The position numbers were made by a program, and so were the translations under genes. Shown piece by piece: positions 1-8,680 of a stretch of 64,000 nucleotides of DNA; within the stretch, counting starts at the first letter, position 1; each line of letters begins with the position of its first letter. The notes under the pieces are model-generated. The model was not told the origin of the DNA. It did no database searches and was given only the letters and a program-made list of their open reading frames with translations. Origin of the DNA: Microvirga sp. ACRRW (GTDB taxonomy: Bacteria; Pseudomonadota; Alphaproteobacteria; Rhizobiales; Beijerinckiaceae); contig NZ_JAKRNJ010000008.1 of assembly GCF_022346925.1 (NCBI RefSeq), positions 62,001-126,000 of the forward strand, read 5' to 3'.

Positions 1-46
1 TGTGTCGCAGGTTGCAGGAGCAACCGCGCCCCGGCATCATCGGCTC

Positions 47-577
47 ATGACCATCCCGAACCTGATCACCATCGCCCGGCTCATCATGGTCCCCATCGTG
101 ATCGTCATGATCATGCAGCAACGGTGGGCGGCGGCCTTTATCCTGTTCGTCGTGGCGGGCGTTTCGGATGGGGTCGACGGCTTCATAGCCCGGCATTTCG
201 ACATGAAAAGCGAGTTCGGGGCCTATATCGACCCGATCGCCGACAAGGCGCTGCTGGTCTCGATCTATGTGGCGCTCGCCGTGGTCGGGGCGATTCCGAG
301 CTGGCTTGCCATCGTCGTGGTGTCGCGGGATGCGATGATCGTCGCCGCCGTGCTCCTGTCATGGGTCATGAGCCGTCCGGTCGAGATCAAGCCGATCTGG
401 TTAAGCAAGCTGAATACGGTGGCCCAGATCGGCTTTGCGGCCTTTGCCCTTGCGGCCAATGCCTATGGGGTGGAGCTTGCCGGTTTCGAGGATATCGCGA
501 TGCTGGCCGTTGCCACCTTGACCGTGGCATCCGCAGGTGCCTATCTCGGGGGCTGGCTGCGGCACATGGCGGCCTAA
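47..577 (+). CDS. CDP-alcohol phosphatidyltransferase family protein
   Basis: Integral membrane enzyme of the family that transfers a phosphatidyl group from CDP-diacylglycerol to an alcohol (PgsA/cardiolipin-synthase type) in phospholipid synthesis. The family signature DGxxAR-x8-Gx3Dx3D is complete (D-G-V-D-G-F-I-A-R, then G-A-Y-I-D-P-I-A-D), and hydrophobic segments surround it. The 176 aa length is typical. I place the start at ATG 47 because MTIPNLITIARL is the usual family N-terminus; a GTG at position 2 would add 15 residues and the 5' side is cut by the window edge. It lies 27 bp before the AI-2E-type permease. The exact alcohol substrate cannot be told; this locus is not the usual uvrC-linked pgsA, so no symbol is given. 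Confidence 0.8.
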   Translation: MTIPNLITIARLIMVPIVIVMIMQQRWAAAFILFVVAGVSDGVDGFIARHFDMKSEFGAYIDPIADKALLVSIYVALAVVGAIPSWLAIVVVSRDAMIVAAVLLSWVMSRPVEIKPIWLSKLNTVAQIGFAAFALAANAYGVELAGFEDIAMLAVATLTVASAGAYLGGWLRHMAA

Positions 578-604
578 GAGGCGTTCTTAGAGTATGGAGT
601 ACCG

Positions 605-1717
605 ATGACGATCCAACGGCAGATCGGATTCTGGGTCGCTGCGCTGGTCGTGGCGGTGCTCCTGCTGTTCGTGCTGCGCGGTATTCTTCTGCCGTTCGTG
701 GCGGGCTTCGCGCTGGCCTATCTTCTCGATCCCCTGGCCGACCGGCTTCAGAAGATCGGGGTCGGGCGCCTTGGCGCCAGCCTCCTGATCCTGGTGATCT
801 TCGTTCTCGTCTTCATCGTGACACTCATGGTCCTGGTGCCCTTCGCGGTTCAGCAGGTCGGGGCTTTCGTCGAACGCGTGCCGAGCTACGTGGCGAGGCT
901 TCAGGAGCTGGCGAACGACCAGTTGAAGCCGCTGCTCGACCGGCTCGGCGCCAACGGCGCGTTGCCGGAAATGCAGACCTCGGTCGGCAACCTCATCAGC
1001 CAGGGCATCGCATGGATCGCCACCTTCCTTCAGGGGCTCTGGTCCGGCGGGCAGGCGCTGCTCGGCATCTTCTCCCTGCTGGTGGTGACGCCGGTGGTGG
1101 CCTTCTACATGCTCGTGGACTGGGACCGCATGGTGAGGACCATCGATTCCTGGATGCCGGTCCACCAGCGGGAGACAATCCGCGCCATCGCCCGCGACAT
1201 CGACCGCGCCATTGCGGGCTTCGTGCGCGGGCAGGCTCTGGTCTGCATCATCCTCGGCACCTTCTATGCCGTGGGGCTGACCGTGATCGGCCTCAATTTC
1301 GGGGCCCTCATCGGCATGACGGCGGGCCTCCTGAGCTTCATCCCCTATGTGGGCTCGCTCACCGGCCTCATCATCTCCATGGGCGTCGCCATCGTGCAGT
1401 TCTGGCCTGACTGGACCATGATCGCGGCCACGCTCGGCATCTTCGTGTTCGGGCAGTTCGTAGAGGGCAACATCCTGTCGCCCAAGCTGGTGGGCGATTC
1501 CGTAGGGCTGCACCCGGTCTGGCTGATGTTCGCGCTGCTCGCCTTCGGCGTGCTGTTCGGCTTCGTGGGCCTGCTGCTCGCCGTGCCGCTCGCCGCCGCC
1601 ATGGGCGTGATCGCGCGGTTCGCGCTGGGCCGGTATCTGGCGAGCCCCCTTTATCGCGGGACGGGGTCTGCGATCCTTCATCCTCGGGTCGAGGACAAGG
1701 CCGATCTCGATGCCTGA
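605..1717 (+). CDS. AI-2E family transporter (PerM-like membrane protein)
   Basis: A 370 aa polytopic inner-membrane protein of the AI-2E exporter/PerM family. Visible features are a pair of N-terminal membrane segments, a polar central stretch (about residues 75-150), and a hydrophobic C-terminal half with the family-typical Y-V-G-S-L-T-G and F-V-E-G-N-I-L-S-P-K-L-V-G motifs. GGAG at 596-599 supports ATG 605. Its last codons overlap the start of the next gene (ATG 1710), so it is probably translationally coupled to hdaA. The family name comes from E. coli TqsA; many members have no link to quorum signals, and nothing here indicates the substrate. Confidence 0.85.
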   Translation: MTIQRQIGFWVAALVVAVLLLFVLRGILLPFVAGFALAYLLDPLADRLQKIGVGRLGASLLILVIFVLVFIVTLMVLVPFAVQQVGAFVERVPSYVARLQELANDQLKPLLDRLGANGALPEMQTSVGNLISQGIAWIATFLQGLWSGGQALLGIFSLLVVTPVVAFYMLVDWDRMVRTIDSWMPVHQRETIRAIARDIDRAIAGFVRGQALVCIILGTFYAVGLTVIGLNFGALIGMTAGLLSFIPYVGSLTGLIISMGVAIVQFWPDWTMIAATLGIFVFGQFVEGNILSPKLVGDSVGLHPVWLMFALLAFGVLFGFVGLLLAVPLAAAMGVIARFALGRYLASPLYRGTGSAILHPRVEDKADLDA

Positions 1718-2402
1718 TGCGCCCAAGCAGCTCGCCTTCGATCTGCCGCTCGATCCGCGTTACGGGGCGGAGGATTTTCTCGTCAGCCCCTCCAACGAGC
1801 AGGCCTATGGGCTCATCGAGAGCTGGCCGGATTGGCCGGATACGATCCTGCTTCTCATCGGCCCTCCCGGCAGCGGCAAGAGCCATCTCGCTTCGATCTG
1901 GGCGACAAACGCCCATGCCTGGACGGTGGATGCCCGCGAGATCACCCACGATAAGGTTCCGCATCTTGTCTCCAACGGAGCGCTCGCCATCGAGGACATG
2001 GACCGGGGTGAGCGGGACGAGGCGGCCCTGTTCCACCTGCTGAACCTGGCGCGGGAGAGGAAGGCGTCGCTTCTGATCACCAGCGAAACCCAGCCGGACC
2101 GCTGGGGCCTCAAGACCCCGGATCTCCTCTCGCGCCTGCGCCTGGCTCCGAGCGTAACCCTCGACGCGCCGGACGATGCGCTGCTCAAGGCGGTGCTGGT
2201 GAAGCTGTTCGTGGACAGGCAACTCGTGGTCGACACCTCCGTTGTCGACTATATCTCTCTTCGGATCGAGCGATCGCTGGCCAAGGCCTCGGAACTGGTA
2301 GGGCTCCTGGACAAGGAGGCGCTCAGCCGGGGGCGGCGGGTGTCGCGGGCGATTGCCGCCGAGATCCTCGGAGCCGCGCAGGAAACGGATGAAATCGAGT
2401 GA
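1710..2402 (+). CDS. hdaA: DnaA-related regulatory ATPase HdaA
   Basis: A 230 aa DnaA-like AAA+ protein without the DNA-binding domain of DnaA. In alphaproteobacteria HdaA acts with the beta clamp to stimulate DnaA-ATP hydrolysis and stop re-initiation. Seen here: an N-terminal clamp-binding type motif Q-L-A-F-D-L-P (residues 7-13), Walker A GPPGSGKS, a Walker B-like I-E-D-M-D, and an S-R-L-R stretch in the position of the box VII arginine. Length and position upstream of ppk match Rhizobiales HdaA. It overlaps the upstream permease gene by 8 bp and the GTG start of ppk by 4 bp, indicating one operon. Confidence 0.88.
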   Translation: MPDAPKQLAFDLPLDPRYGAEDFLVSPSNEQAYGLIESWPDWPDTILLLIGPPGSGKSHLASIWATNAHAWTVDAREITHDKVPHLVSNGALAIEDMDRGERDEAALFHLLNLARERKASLLITSETQPDRWGLKTPDLLSRLRLAPSVTLDAPDDALLKAVLVKLFVDRQLVVDTSVVDYISLRIERSLAKASELVGLLDKEALSRGRRVSRAIAAEILGAAQETDEIE

Positions 2403-4717
2403 AGGCTGATCCTACCGCATTGTCGTCGAACCGTCGTGAAACCGTCACGAAGCCCAGAGCAAAACGGGCGCCGAAGAAGGACGCGGCGGAGATCGAAATG
2501 CGCGATGCAATGGCCCTCAGAGACGAGGAGATTGTCAGCGAGGCCCCCTTGCCGAAGGCCCCGCCGGACATCGAACTCGATGGCGCGGTGCTGCGCCGGT
2601 TCCCCCAGCGCTTCATCAATCGCGAATTGTCCTGGCTGCAATTCAACCGCCGGGTGCTCGAGGAAGCCTCCAACCGCAATCATCCGCTTCTGGAGGAGCT
2701 GCGCTTCCTCTCCATCTCGGCCGACAATCTCGACGAGTTCTTCATGGTCCGCGTCGCAGGCCTTCGGGGTCAGGTGCGCTCGGGCGTCTCCACGGTCTCG
2801 CAGGATGGCCTCACGCCTCATGAGCAGCTGGCGAAGATCTCCGTTGAGGTGTCAAACCTCGCCTCCGACCAGCAGCGGCGCTGGCGGGAGCTGCGCGAGA
2901 CCTTGCAGGGGGAAGGCATTGTTCTCGTCGAGGGCTCGGGCCTGACGAAACCCGAGGCGTCCTGGCTCGAGGATTACTTCCTCAATCACATCTTTCCCGT
3001 GCTCACGCCGCTCGCCATCGATCCGGCGCATCCGTTTCCGTTCATTCCGAACCTCGGTTCCTCCATCGCCCTGAAGCTCGTGCGCCAGAGCGACGGCAAG
3101 GTGCTGAACGCGCTGATCCGCCTGCCGTCCCGCGGCGAGCGTTTCATCCGCCTGCCGGATTTCGCCGAGACGGGTTCCGCCCGCTTCATCGCGCTGGAGC
3201 AGATGATCGTGCTCTACACGAGCCGCCTGTTCCCCGGTTACGAGGTGCAGGGGCAGGGCGCTTTCCGCGTGATCCGCGACAGCGATATCGAAGTGGAAGA
3301 GGAGGCCGAGGATCTGGTGCGCCTGTTCGAGACCGCGCTCAAGCAGCGCCGGCGCGGCAGCGTGATCCGCCTCGAGGTCGAGACCGCTATGCCGGAGGAT
3401 TTGCGCCTCTTCGTGGCCGAGGAGATGGAGGTTTCCGCTGACGAGGTTTTCGTCGTCGAGGGCATGATGGGCCTGCGCGATCTCTCGCAGCTCGTGGCCC
3501 TCGAACGTCCCGATCTCAAGTTCAAGCCGTACAATCCGCGCTTTCCCGAGCGCATCCGCGAGCATAGCGGCGATTGCTTCGCCGCCATCCGCGAGAAGGA
3601 CATCATCGTCCATCACCCGTATGAATCCTTCGACGCGGTGGTGCAGTTCCTGCGCCAGGCTGCGCGCGATCCCAATGTGGTGGCGATCAAGCAGACGCTC
3701 TATCGCACGTCCTCGGACTCACCCATCGTCGCAGCGCTCGCGGAAGCGGCGGAAGCCGGCAAGTCCGTCACCGCTCTCGTGGAGCTGAAGGCTCGCTTCG
3801 ACGAAGAGGCGAACATTCGCTGGGCGCGCGATCTCGAACGCGCAGGCGCTCAGGTTGTGTTCGGCTTCATCGAGCTGAAGACCCACGCCAAGCTCTCGAT
3901 GGTGGTGCGGCGCGAAGGCAGTCAGCTCATCACCTATTGCCACGTGGGCACGGGCAATTACCACCCGATCACGGCGCGCATCTATACCGACCTGTCCTAT
4001 TTCACTGCCGATCCGGTGATCGGCCGCGACGTGTCGCGCATCTTCAACTATGTGACGGGCTATGCGGAGCCTGCGGAATTGGAGCGCATGGCGGTGTCGC
4101 CGCTCACGCTGAGAAAACGGCTGCTTCAACACATCGAGGAGGAGATCGCCCATGCCAAGGCGGGGCGGCCCGCCGCGATCTGGGGCAAGTGCAACTCGCT
4201 GGTCGATCCCGGCATCATCGACGCGCTCTACGATGCGAGCGCCGCCGGCGTGCAGATCGATCTCATCGTGCGCGGCATCTGCTGCCTGAGGCCGGGCATT
4301 CCCGGCTTGTCCGAGAACATCCGCGTCAAGTCCATCGTCGGCCGCTTCCTGGAGCACACGCGCATCTATGCCTTCGGCAACGGGCAGGGGCTGCCCAATC
4401 CCAAGGCGCATGTGTACATCTCCTCCGCCGACCTGATGACGCGCAATCTCGACCGGCGCGTCGAGGCGCTTCTGCCCATCGTCAATCCCACGGTTCACCA
4501 GCAGGTGCTGGACCAGATCATGCTCGCCAACCTGCTCGACAACGAGCAGAGCTGGTCCGTTCTGCCGGACGGCACGAGCCAGCGGATCGTGCCCGCCAAG
4601 AGCGAGGAACCGTTCAACGCGCACAAGTACTTCATGACGAATCCGAGCCTCTCCGGCCGTGGCAAATCCCTGAAGACGTCGAGCCCGAAGGCGCTCGCCA
4701 AGCGGGGGCTGCGCTGA
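2399..4717 (+). CDS. ppk: polyphosphate kinase 1
   Basis: Makes long-chain inorganic polyphosphate reversibly from ATP. The 772 aa protein has a basic, probably disordered N-terminal extension of about 60 residues, then the PPK1 N domain ([11 protein letters not shown]), head domain and two phospholipase-D-like C-terminal domains. The autophosphorylated histidine and its partner are visible as H496 (T-H-A-K) and H515 (C-H-V-G-T-G-N-Y), with the 19-residue spacing of E. coli H435/H454. The GTG start at 2399 overlaps the hdaA stop; an in-frame ATG at 2498 is possible and would remove part of the extension. ppx follows after one base, so synthesis and breakdown enzymes are co-transcribed. Confidence 0.95.
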   Translation: MKADPTALSSNRRETVTKPRAKRAPKKDAAEIEMRDAMALRDEEIVSEAPLPKAPPDIELDGAVLRRFPQRFINRELSWLQFNRRVLEEASNRNHPLLEELRFLSISADNLDEFFMVRVAGLRGQVRSGVSTVSQDGLTPHEQLAKISVEVSNLASDQQRRWRELRETLQGEGIVLVEGSGLTKPEASWLEDYFLNHIFPVLTPLAIDPAHPFPFIPNLGSSIALKLVRQSDGKVLNALIRLPSRGERFIRLPDFAETGSARFIALEQMIVLYTSRLFPGYEVQGQGAFRVIRDSDIEVEEEAEDLVRLFETALKQRRRGSVIRLEVETAMPEDLRLFVAEEMEVSADEVFVVEGMMGLRDLSQLVALERPDLKFKPYNPRFPERIREHSGDCFAAIREKDIIVHHPYESFDAVVQFLRQAARDPNVVAIKQTLYRTSSDSPIVAALAEAAEAGKSVTALVELKARFDEEANIRWARDLERAGAQVVFGFIELKTHAKLSMVVRREGSQLITYCHVGTGNYHPITARIYTDLSYFTADPVIGRDVSRIFNYVTGYAEPAELERMAVSPLTLRKRLLQHIEEEIAHAKAGRPAAIWGKCNSLVDPGIIDALYDASAAGVQIDLIVRGICCLRPGIPGLSENIRVKSIVGRFLEHTRIYAFGNGQGLPNPKAHVYISSADLMTRNLDRRVEALLPIVNPTVHQQVLDQIMLANLLDNEQSWSVLPDGTSQRIVPAKSEEPFNAHKYFMTNPSLSGRGKSLKTSSPKALAKRGLR

Positions 4718-4718
4718 C

Positions 4719-6242
4719 ATGCCCCCCATCAGCCGTGAAGCCCAAGGCCGCCTCAAGATCGGCAATCCGGTCGCCATCATCGACATCGGCTCCAACTCCG
4801 TGCGCCTTGTGGCCTATGAGGGCATGTCCCGCGCGCTGACGCCGATCTACAACGAGAAGGTTCTCTGCGGTCTCGGCCGTCATGTGGCGACCACGGGCCG
4901 TCTCGATGATGATGCGGTCGATCGTGCGTTGCGCGCTCTCGCCCGCTTCCGCGTGCTCTGCGACACGATGCAGGTTTCCGACGTGTTTGTGCTCGCCACC
5001 GCCGCCGCGCGCGATGCTTCCAACGGTCCCGCCTTTCTGGAGGCGGCAGCCAAGGCTTGCGGTCGTCCCATCAGCCTGCTGTCCGGCGCTGAAGAAGCGC
5101 GGTACTCGGCGCTCGGCATCGTCGCCGGTTTCCATGAGCCGGATGGCATCGCGGGCGACATGGGCGGCGGCAGCCTGGAACTGGTGGACGTGAAGGGCGC
5201 GAGTGTGGGGCAGGGCACGACCATGCCCCTCGGCGGCCTCGCCCTGCAGGATGTCAGCGGCGGCTCCCTGAAGAAGGCGCAGAAGATCGTGCGCGCCGCT
5301 CTGGAGCGTGCGCCGGAATATCTCGAGAACCTGCATGGCCGCACGTTCTATGCGGTGGGTGGTACGTGGCGTGCGCTGGCGCGGCTGCATCAAGCAGCAA
5401 CCGATTATCCGCTCCACATCATGCACAGCTACATTCTCGATCCGAAGTCCGGTCTCGACTTCCTGCAACTCGTGGAGGGAGCCGACACCAAGTCGCTCAA
5501 GGATATCGAGAGCATCTCTGAAGCACGCCGTCCGCTGCTCGCCTACGGTGCCATCGTGCTGGAAGAGATCATCCGCCTCGGCGAGCCGAAGGAAGTGGCG
5601 ATCTCCGCCTTCGGCGTGCGTGAAGGCGTGCTGTTCGACAAGCTCGATCCCGAGACGCAGAAGCGCGATCCGCTTCTTGCGGCGGCAAGCGACCTGAACC
5701 TTTTGCGCTCCCGCTCGCCGCGTCACGGCCAGGAGCTGTGCGAATGGACCGAGGCTTTCATGAAGAGCCTCGGGCTGACGGAGGCGGAGAACGAAACCCG
5801 CCTGCGCCGTGCCGCCTGCCTGCTCGCGGATATCGGCTGGCGCGCGCATCCCGATTATCGCGGCGAGCAGAGTCTCAACCTCATCGCCTACGGCGCCTTC
5901 GCGGGCCTCGACCATCCGGGGCGCGCCTATCTCGCGCTCTCCATCTTCTTCCGGCACGAGGGTCTTTCACCCGACAAGGTGGGATCGCGCATCAAGTCGC
6001 TCGCGGGGCCGCGCTACCTGGAGCGCGCCCGCCTTCTCGCCGCGCTCATGCGCATCGCCTATCCCGTTTCCGTCTCAATGGAAGGCATCCTGCCGCAAGC
6101 ACCTCTCCGCGTCCGAGGCAGCCAGGTGGTGCTGCAATTGCCGTCGCACATGCAGGACCTCGCCAACGAGCGCCTCGCGGGCCGCATGAAGGCGCTCGGC
6201 AAGCTGCTCAACATGGAGCCGGTAATCGAGATCGCAGGCTAG
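4719..6242 (+). CDS. ppx: exopolyphosphatase / guanosine pentaphosphate phosphatase family
   Basis: Removes terminal phosphates from polyphosphate; Ppx/GppA enzymes of this sugar-kinase/actin-fold family may also act on pppGpp. The phosphate-1 loop I-D-I-G-S-N-S-V-R-L lies at residues 21-30, and the phosphate-2 loop is G-D-M-G-G-G-S-L-E-L. A C-terminal HD-type helical region brings the length to 507 aa, as in Rhizobiales Ppx. The ATG lies one base after the ppk stop, so the pair is an operon with hdaA upstream. It converges on rnd with a 6-bp gap, so the two transcripts may overlap at their 3' ends. Confidence 0.92.
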   Translation: MPPISREAQGRLKIGNPVAIIDIGSNSVRLVAYEGMSRALTPIYNEKVLCGLGRHVATTGRLDDDAVDRALRALARFRVLCDTMQVSDVFVLATAAARDASNGPAFLEAAAKACGRPISLLSGAEEARYSALGIVAGFHEPDGIAGDMGGGSLELVDVKGASVGQGTTMPLGGLALQDVSGGSLKKAQKIVRAALERAPEYLENLHGRTFYAVGGTWRALARLHQAATDYPLHIMHSYILDPKSGLDFLQLVEGADTKSLKDIESISEARRPLLAYGAIVLEEIIRLGEPKEVAISAFGVREGVLFDKLDPETQKRDPLLAAASDLNLLRSRSPRHGQELCEWTEAFMKSLGLTEAENETRLRRAACLLADIGWRAHPDYRGEQSLNLIAYGAFAGLDHPGRAYLALSIFFRHEGLSPDKVGSRIKSLAGPRYLERARLLAALMRIAYPVSVSMEGILPQAPLRVRGSQVVLQLPSHMQDLANERLAGRMKALGKLLNMEPVIEIAG

Positions 6243-6248
6243 TCGGTT

Positions 6249-7403
6249 TTATCCAATCTCGCGCAACTTCACTCGCCCGCGCTCCAGCACGAGGCCGAGC
6301 TGGCCGTTCTTGAGGGCCAGCGCTTTCTCACCGAATAAGGCCCGGCGCCAGCCGTGCAGCGACGGCACGTCCGCAGTGTCGCTCTCGGCGATGGCCTCGA
6401 GCTCCTCGACGGTGGCGACGATCTTCGGGGCCACGCCTTCCTGCTCGGCGACCGCCTTGAGCAGAACCTTCAAGAGATCGACGACCGCGCCCGTATTGCC
6501 GCGTCCCCGGCTGCGTTCGGGCATGGGAATGCTCGCCGGATCGCGGGCGATGCCGCGCTCGATGGCTTCCAGGATCTCGCCGCCCGTGCGGGAGCGCTCG
6601 AAGCCGTTGGGGATCGAGCGCAGGCGGCCAAGGGCTTCCACGGTACGGGGAGCGGAGGTCGCGACGTCGATCATCGCGTCGTCCTTGAGGATGCGCCCGC
6701 GGGGCACGTCGCGGCTCTGCGCTTCGCGCTCGCGCCAGGCGGCGACCTCCATCAGGACGGCGATCTCCTTCGGCTTGCGCAGGCGTCCGGCGAGGCGGCG
6801 CCAGGCATTGTCCGGGTCGGCCTGATAGGTTTCCGGCGAGGTGAGGATGGACATCTCTTCCTCGAGCCAGTTGAGACGGCCGTTCTTTTCGAGCTGCGTC
6901 ATCAGCGCCTCGTAGACCTTCACCAGATGGGTGACGTCCGAGAGCGCATAGGTGAGCTGGGCATCGGTGAGGGGGCGGCGCGACCAATCCGTGAAGCGAG
7001 AGGACTTATCGACCTTCGCCTTGGCGAGATCGTTCACCAGCTGCTCGTAGGAAACCGAATCGCCATAGCCGCAGACCATGGCGGCGACCTGGGTGTCGAA
7101 GAGGGGCTCGGGCACGATGCGGCCGAGGTTCCAGATGATCTCCAGGTCCTGCCGGGCCGAGTGGAACACCTTCACCACGCCCTTGTTGGCCATGAGCGCC
7201 ATGAAGGGCTCCAGGCTGATCCCCTCGGCCAGCGGGTCGATGAGATAGGCATCGGCGGCATCCGGCCCCGCCATCTGGATCAGGCAGAGCTTCGGATAAT
7301 AGGTGGTCTCGCGCAGGAACTCCGTGTCGACGGTGACGAACGGGTGCTGGCTCAGGCGGGAGCAGGCGGCGGAAAGCGCCTCGGTGGTCGTGATCAAATC
7401 CAT
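6249..7403 (-). CDS. rnd: ribonuclease D
   Basis: A 3'-to-5' exoribonuclease of the DEDD family that trims tRNA precursors and other structured RNAs. ExoI carries D26 and E28 (V-D-T-E-F-L), ExoII has F-H-S-A-R-Q-D-L, and ExoIII is Y-A-L-S-D-V-T-H, giving the DEDDy set. An HRDC domain follows (about residues 200-285), and the 384 aa length is normal. It is convergent with ppx. The small WYL-like gene lies 44 bp upstream on the same strand and may be co-transcribed with it. Confidence 0.93.
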   Translation of the reverse strand: MDLITTTEALSAACSRLSQHPFVTVDTEFLRETTYYPKLCLIQMAGPDAADAYLIDPLAEGISLEPFMALMANKGVVKVFHSARQDLEIIWNLGRIVPEPLFDTQVAAMVCGYGDSVSYEQLVNDLAKAKVDKSSRFTDWSRRPLTDAQLTYALSDVTHLVKVYEALMTQLEKNGRLNWLEEEMSILTSPETYQADPDNAWRRLAGRLRKPKEIAVLMEVAAWREREAQSRDVPRGRILKDDAMIDVATSAPRTVEALGRLRSIPNGFERSRTGGEILEAIERGIARDPASIPMPERSRGRGNTGAVVDLLKVLLKAVAEQEGVAPKIVATVEELEAIAESDTADVPSLHGWRRALFGEKALALKNGQLGLVLERGRVKLREIG

Positions 7404-7447
7404 GAAAACGTCTTTTAGCGGAACCTGGCTGTACAGGCGACCCGGTT

Positions 7448-7834
7448 TTAGGCCCTGCGCAGGGCTTTCCTCCGCTCTTTTGCCTGCCGCTCGGCCCGCT
7501 TCATGAGCCAGTCGAGGATATTGCGGTCCACCACGATCCCGGTTTCGGCATCTTCCAGCCGCTCGATCCGGTCCACCCGGAAGCCCCGATAGCCGTCGTC
7601 GGCCATGTCGATGCCTCCCAGCAGCATCTTGCCGGGACCGACCTTCAGCTCGCGCACGATCACCCAGCGCCGGGTCTGATTACCGGTCTGATCCACATAG
7701 TCGATCTCAAGCGCTCCATCGAAGGGATAGACGTGCCAATTCCCCTCGATCCGCTCCTCGTGAGGGGCGTTCGAGCCATGCTTGAGCAGGGTGGTTGCGT
7801 GGTTCTGAATCATAGAGTGGATATGGGAATTCAC
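7448..7834 (-). CDS. small WYL-domain-like protein of unknown function
   Basis: A 128 aa protein with no membrane segment. The centre (about residues 38-95) follows the WYL beta-barrel pattern: A-L-E-I-D-Y-V-D, then R-R-W-V-I, a turn, G-G-I-D-M, and [14 protein letters not shown] domains usually sit behind a helix-turn-helix and bind nucleic acid or nucleotides, but no HTH is seen here. The C-terminus is a basic helix rich in K and R ([10 protein letters not shown]). It lies directly upstream of rnd on the same strand with a 44-bp gap. The WYL assignment is pattern recognition only. Confidence 0.55.
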   Translation of the reverse strand: MNSHIHSMIQNHATTLLKHGSNAPHEERIEGNWHVYPFDGALEIDYVDQTGNQTRRWVIVRELKVGPGKMLLGGIDMADDGYRGFRVDRIERLEDAETGIVVDRNILDWLMKRAERQAKERRKALRRA

Positions 7835-7920
7835 GCTTTGTTCCGCAAGGGTAAAAGCCTTTGAAAATAAGGATTTGAAGGTGAGGTAGGGCGGAGCGGC
7901 CCTGCCAGGCAGACCGTCCT

Positions 7921-8234
7921 CCCGGGGCTGCGCAGCAGAACCCGGGATCGCATGACGAGCATGGCGCGGGTTCCCTCTCCCGGGCGGGAGAGGTTTTCCT
8001 GCGCCTTATCCTGCCCGCGATCCGGGCTCGGCTGCGCCGTCCGGGATGACGAGAGGCGGAAAGGGAGGACGCCTTAGCAGTCCCTGCAAGAGCGATGTTC
8101 CGTTTTTGTTCTTGACAAAATGCCTAGGCTGGGCCATATGCATGGGGTCCGCCTCTTCCGAGGGACGCGCCCGAGGCGTCGGTCGTGGAGAGCGGATGCG
8201 GTTCTGATGCGCCGGCGGTCTCGCACCCGTCGGC
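7921..8234 (+). repeat. copy A of a duplicated REP + SOS-promoter element
   Basis: This stretch is closely similar to 62784-63053, the only other copy seen in the window. Matching blocks are the palindrome opening (CCCGGGG-CGCGCAGC-GAACCCGGGATCGCA), the block ATCCTGCCCGCGATC to GACGCCTT, the box/promoter core, and downstream GAGGCGTCG, GCGGT-CTG, CTCGCA and GTCGGC. Copy A has about 30 extra bases at 7968-8000. Similarity continues past the predicted transcription start (about 8147), so the conserved unit includes transcribed sequence. Confidence 0.65.
8097..8140 (+). promoter_or_regulatory. LexA-type box overlapping a sigma70 promoter (copy A)
   Basis: GTTC (8097-8100), seven bases, GTTC (8108-8111) is the direct-repeat operator recognised by LexA in Rhizobiales and other alphaproteobacteria. 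TTGACA (8112-8117) starts at the next base, followed by exactly 17 bp and CATATG (8135-8140). LexA bound here would block the -35. The predicted start is near 8147, about 530 bases before aspS, so the product is either a long aspS leader or a separate small RNA. Confidence 0.6.
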
Positions 8235-8680
8235 CTCAGGAGCCCGAGCGGGGAGGAAGAGGCGCTGAGCTTGTCCGGGCAGGCTGCGCACACGCTCCCT
8301 CAGCCTCGCCAGTGCTGGAACACGATTCCAGGGCTGCGCGCAAAGCCGTGCATAAGGCGTCTCTGAGGGTTCGTCCCTGATGGCGCCGGAGCGCCGAGGC
8401 CGGGTTCTCAACAAGCCGCGCGCGGGAGGCGGATGCTTTCCGAGCCCGGGCGGGTTTCCCGTCCCGCCCCCCTTTCGCGCGCTCCGCTTTCGGGTTCGCG
8501 AAGCATGTATGCCTCCCGCGCTTCCCTCTCGAATGCGACGGACTGGGCCACCGCAAGCCGGAAGCCACCTGCCCGAAAGGGGCGGGAGCGCCCGAACATG
8601 CCCCTCATTCATCCTTCGTCCTTGACTTCCCCGGCCTCCCATGGATCTTGCGCGTAACTCAGAACCAGCAGGCTTTTCTC

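Larger units (their letters stand above)
7835..8680. other. 846-bp intergenic region before aspS
   Basis: No convincing protein gene: the open frames present are GC-rich shadows with no family resemblance and no good ribosome site. It holds a REP-like palindrome (about 7921-8060), a LexA-type box with an abutting sigma70 promoter (8097-8140), a G+C hairpin GGGCGGG/CCCGCCC at 8448-8454 and 8463-8469 followed by a short T run that might end a small transcript, and a second promoter-like pair TTGACT (8622-8627), 17 bp, ATCTTG (8645-8650) just before aspS. Confidence 0.6.

Noticed and set aside
124-1410. Long open frame of 428 codons overlapping the phosphatidyltransferase and permease genes
   Set aside because: Arginine/glycine-rich shadow frame typical of GC-rich DNA; the other frame encodes two clear families.
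587-1726. 379-codon minus-strand frame opposite the AI-2E permease
   Set aside because: Histidine/glutamate-rich antisense shadow with no family features.
8124-8642. Several 65-172-codon frames on both strands in the aspS upstream gap
   Set aside because: Low-complexity R/P/A-rich translations, mutually overlapping, no ribosome sites; the region looks like palindromic repeat and leader sequence.
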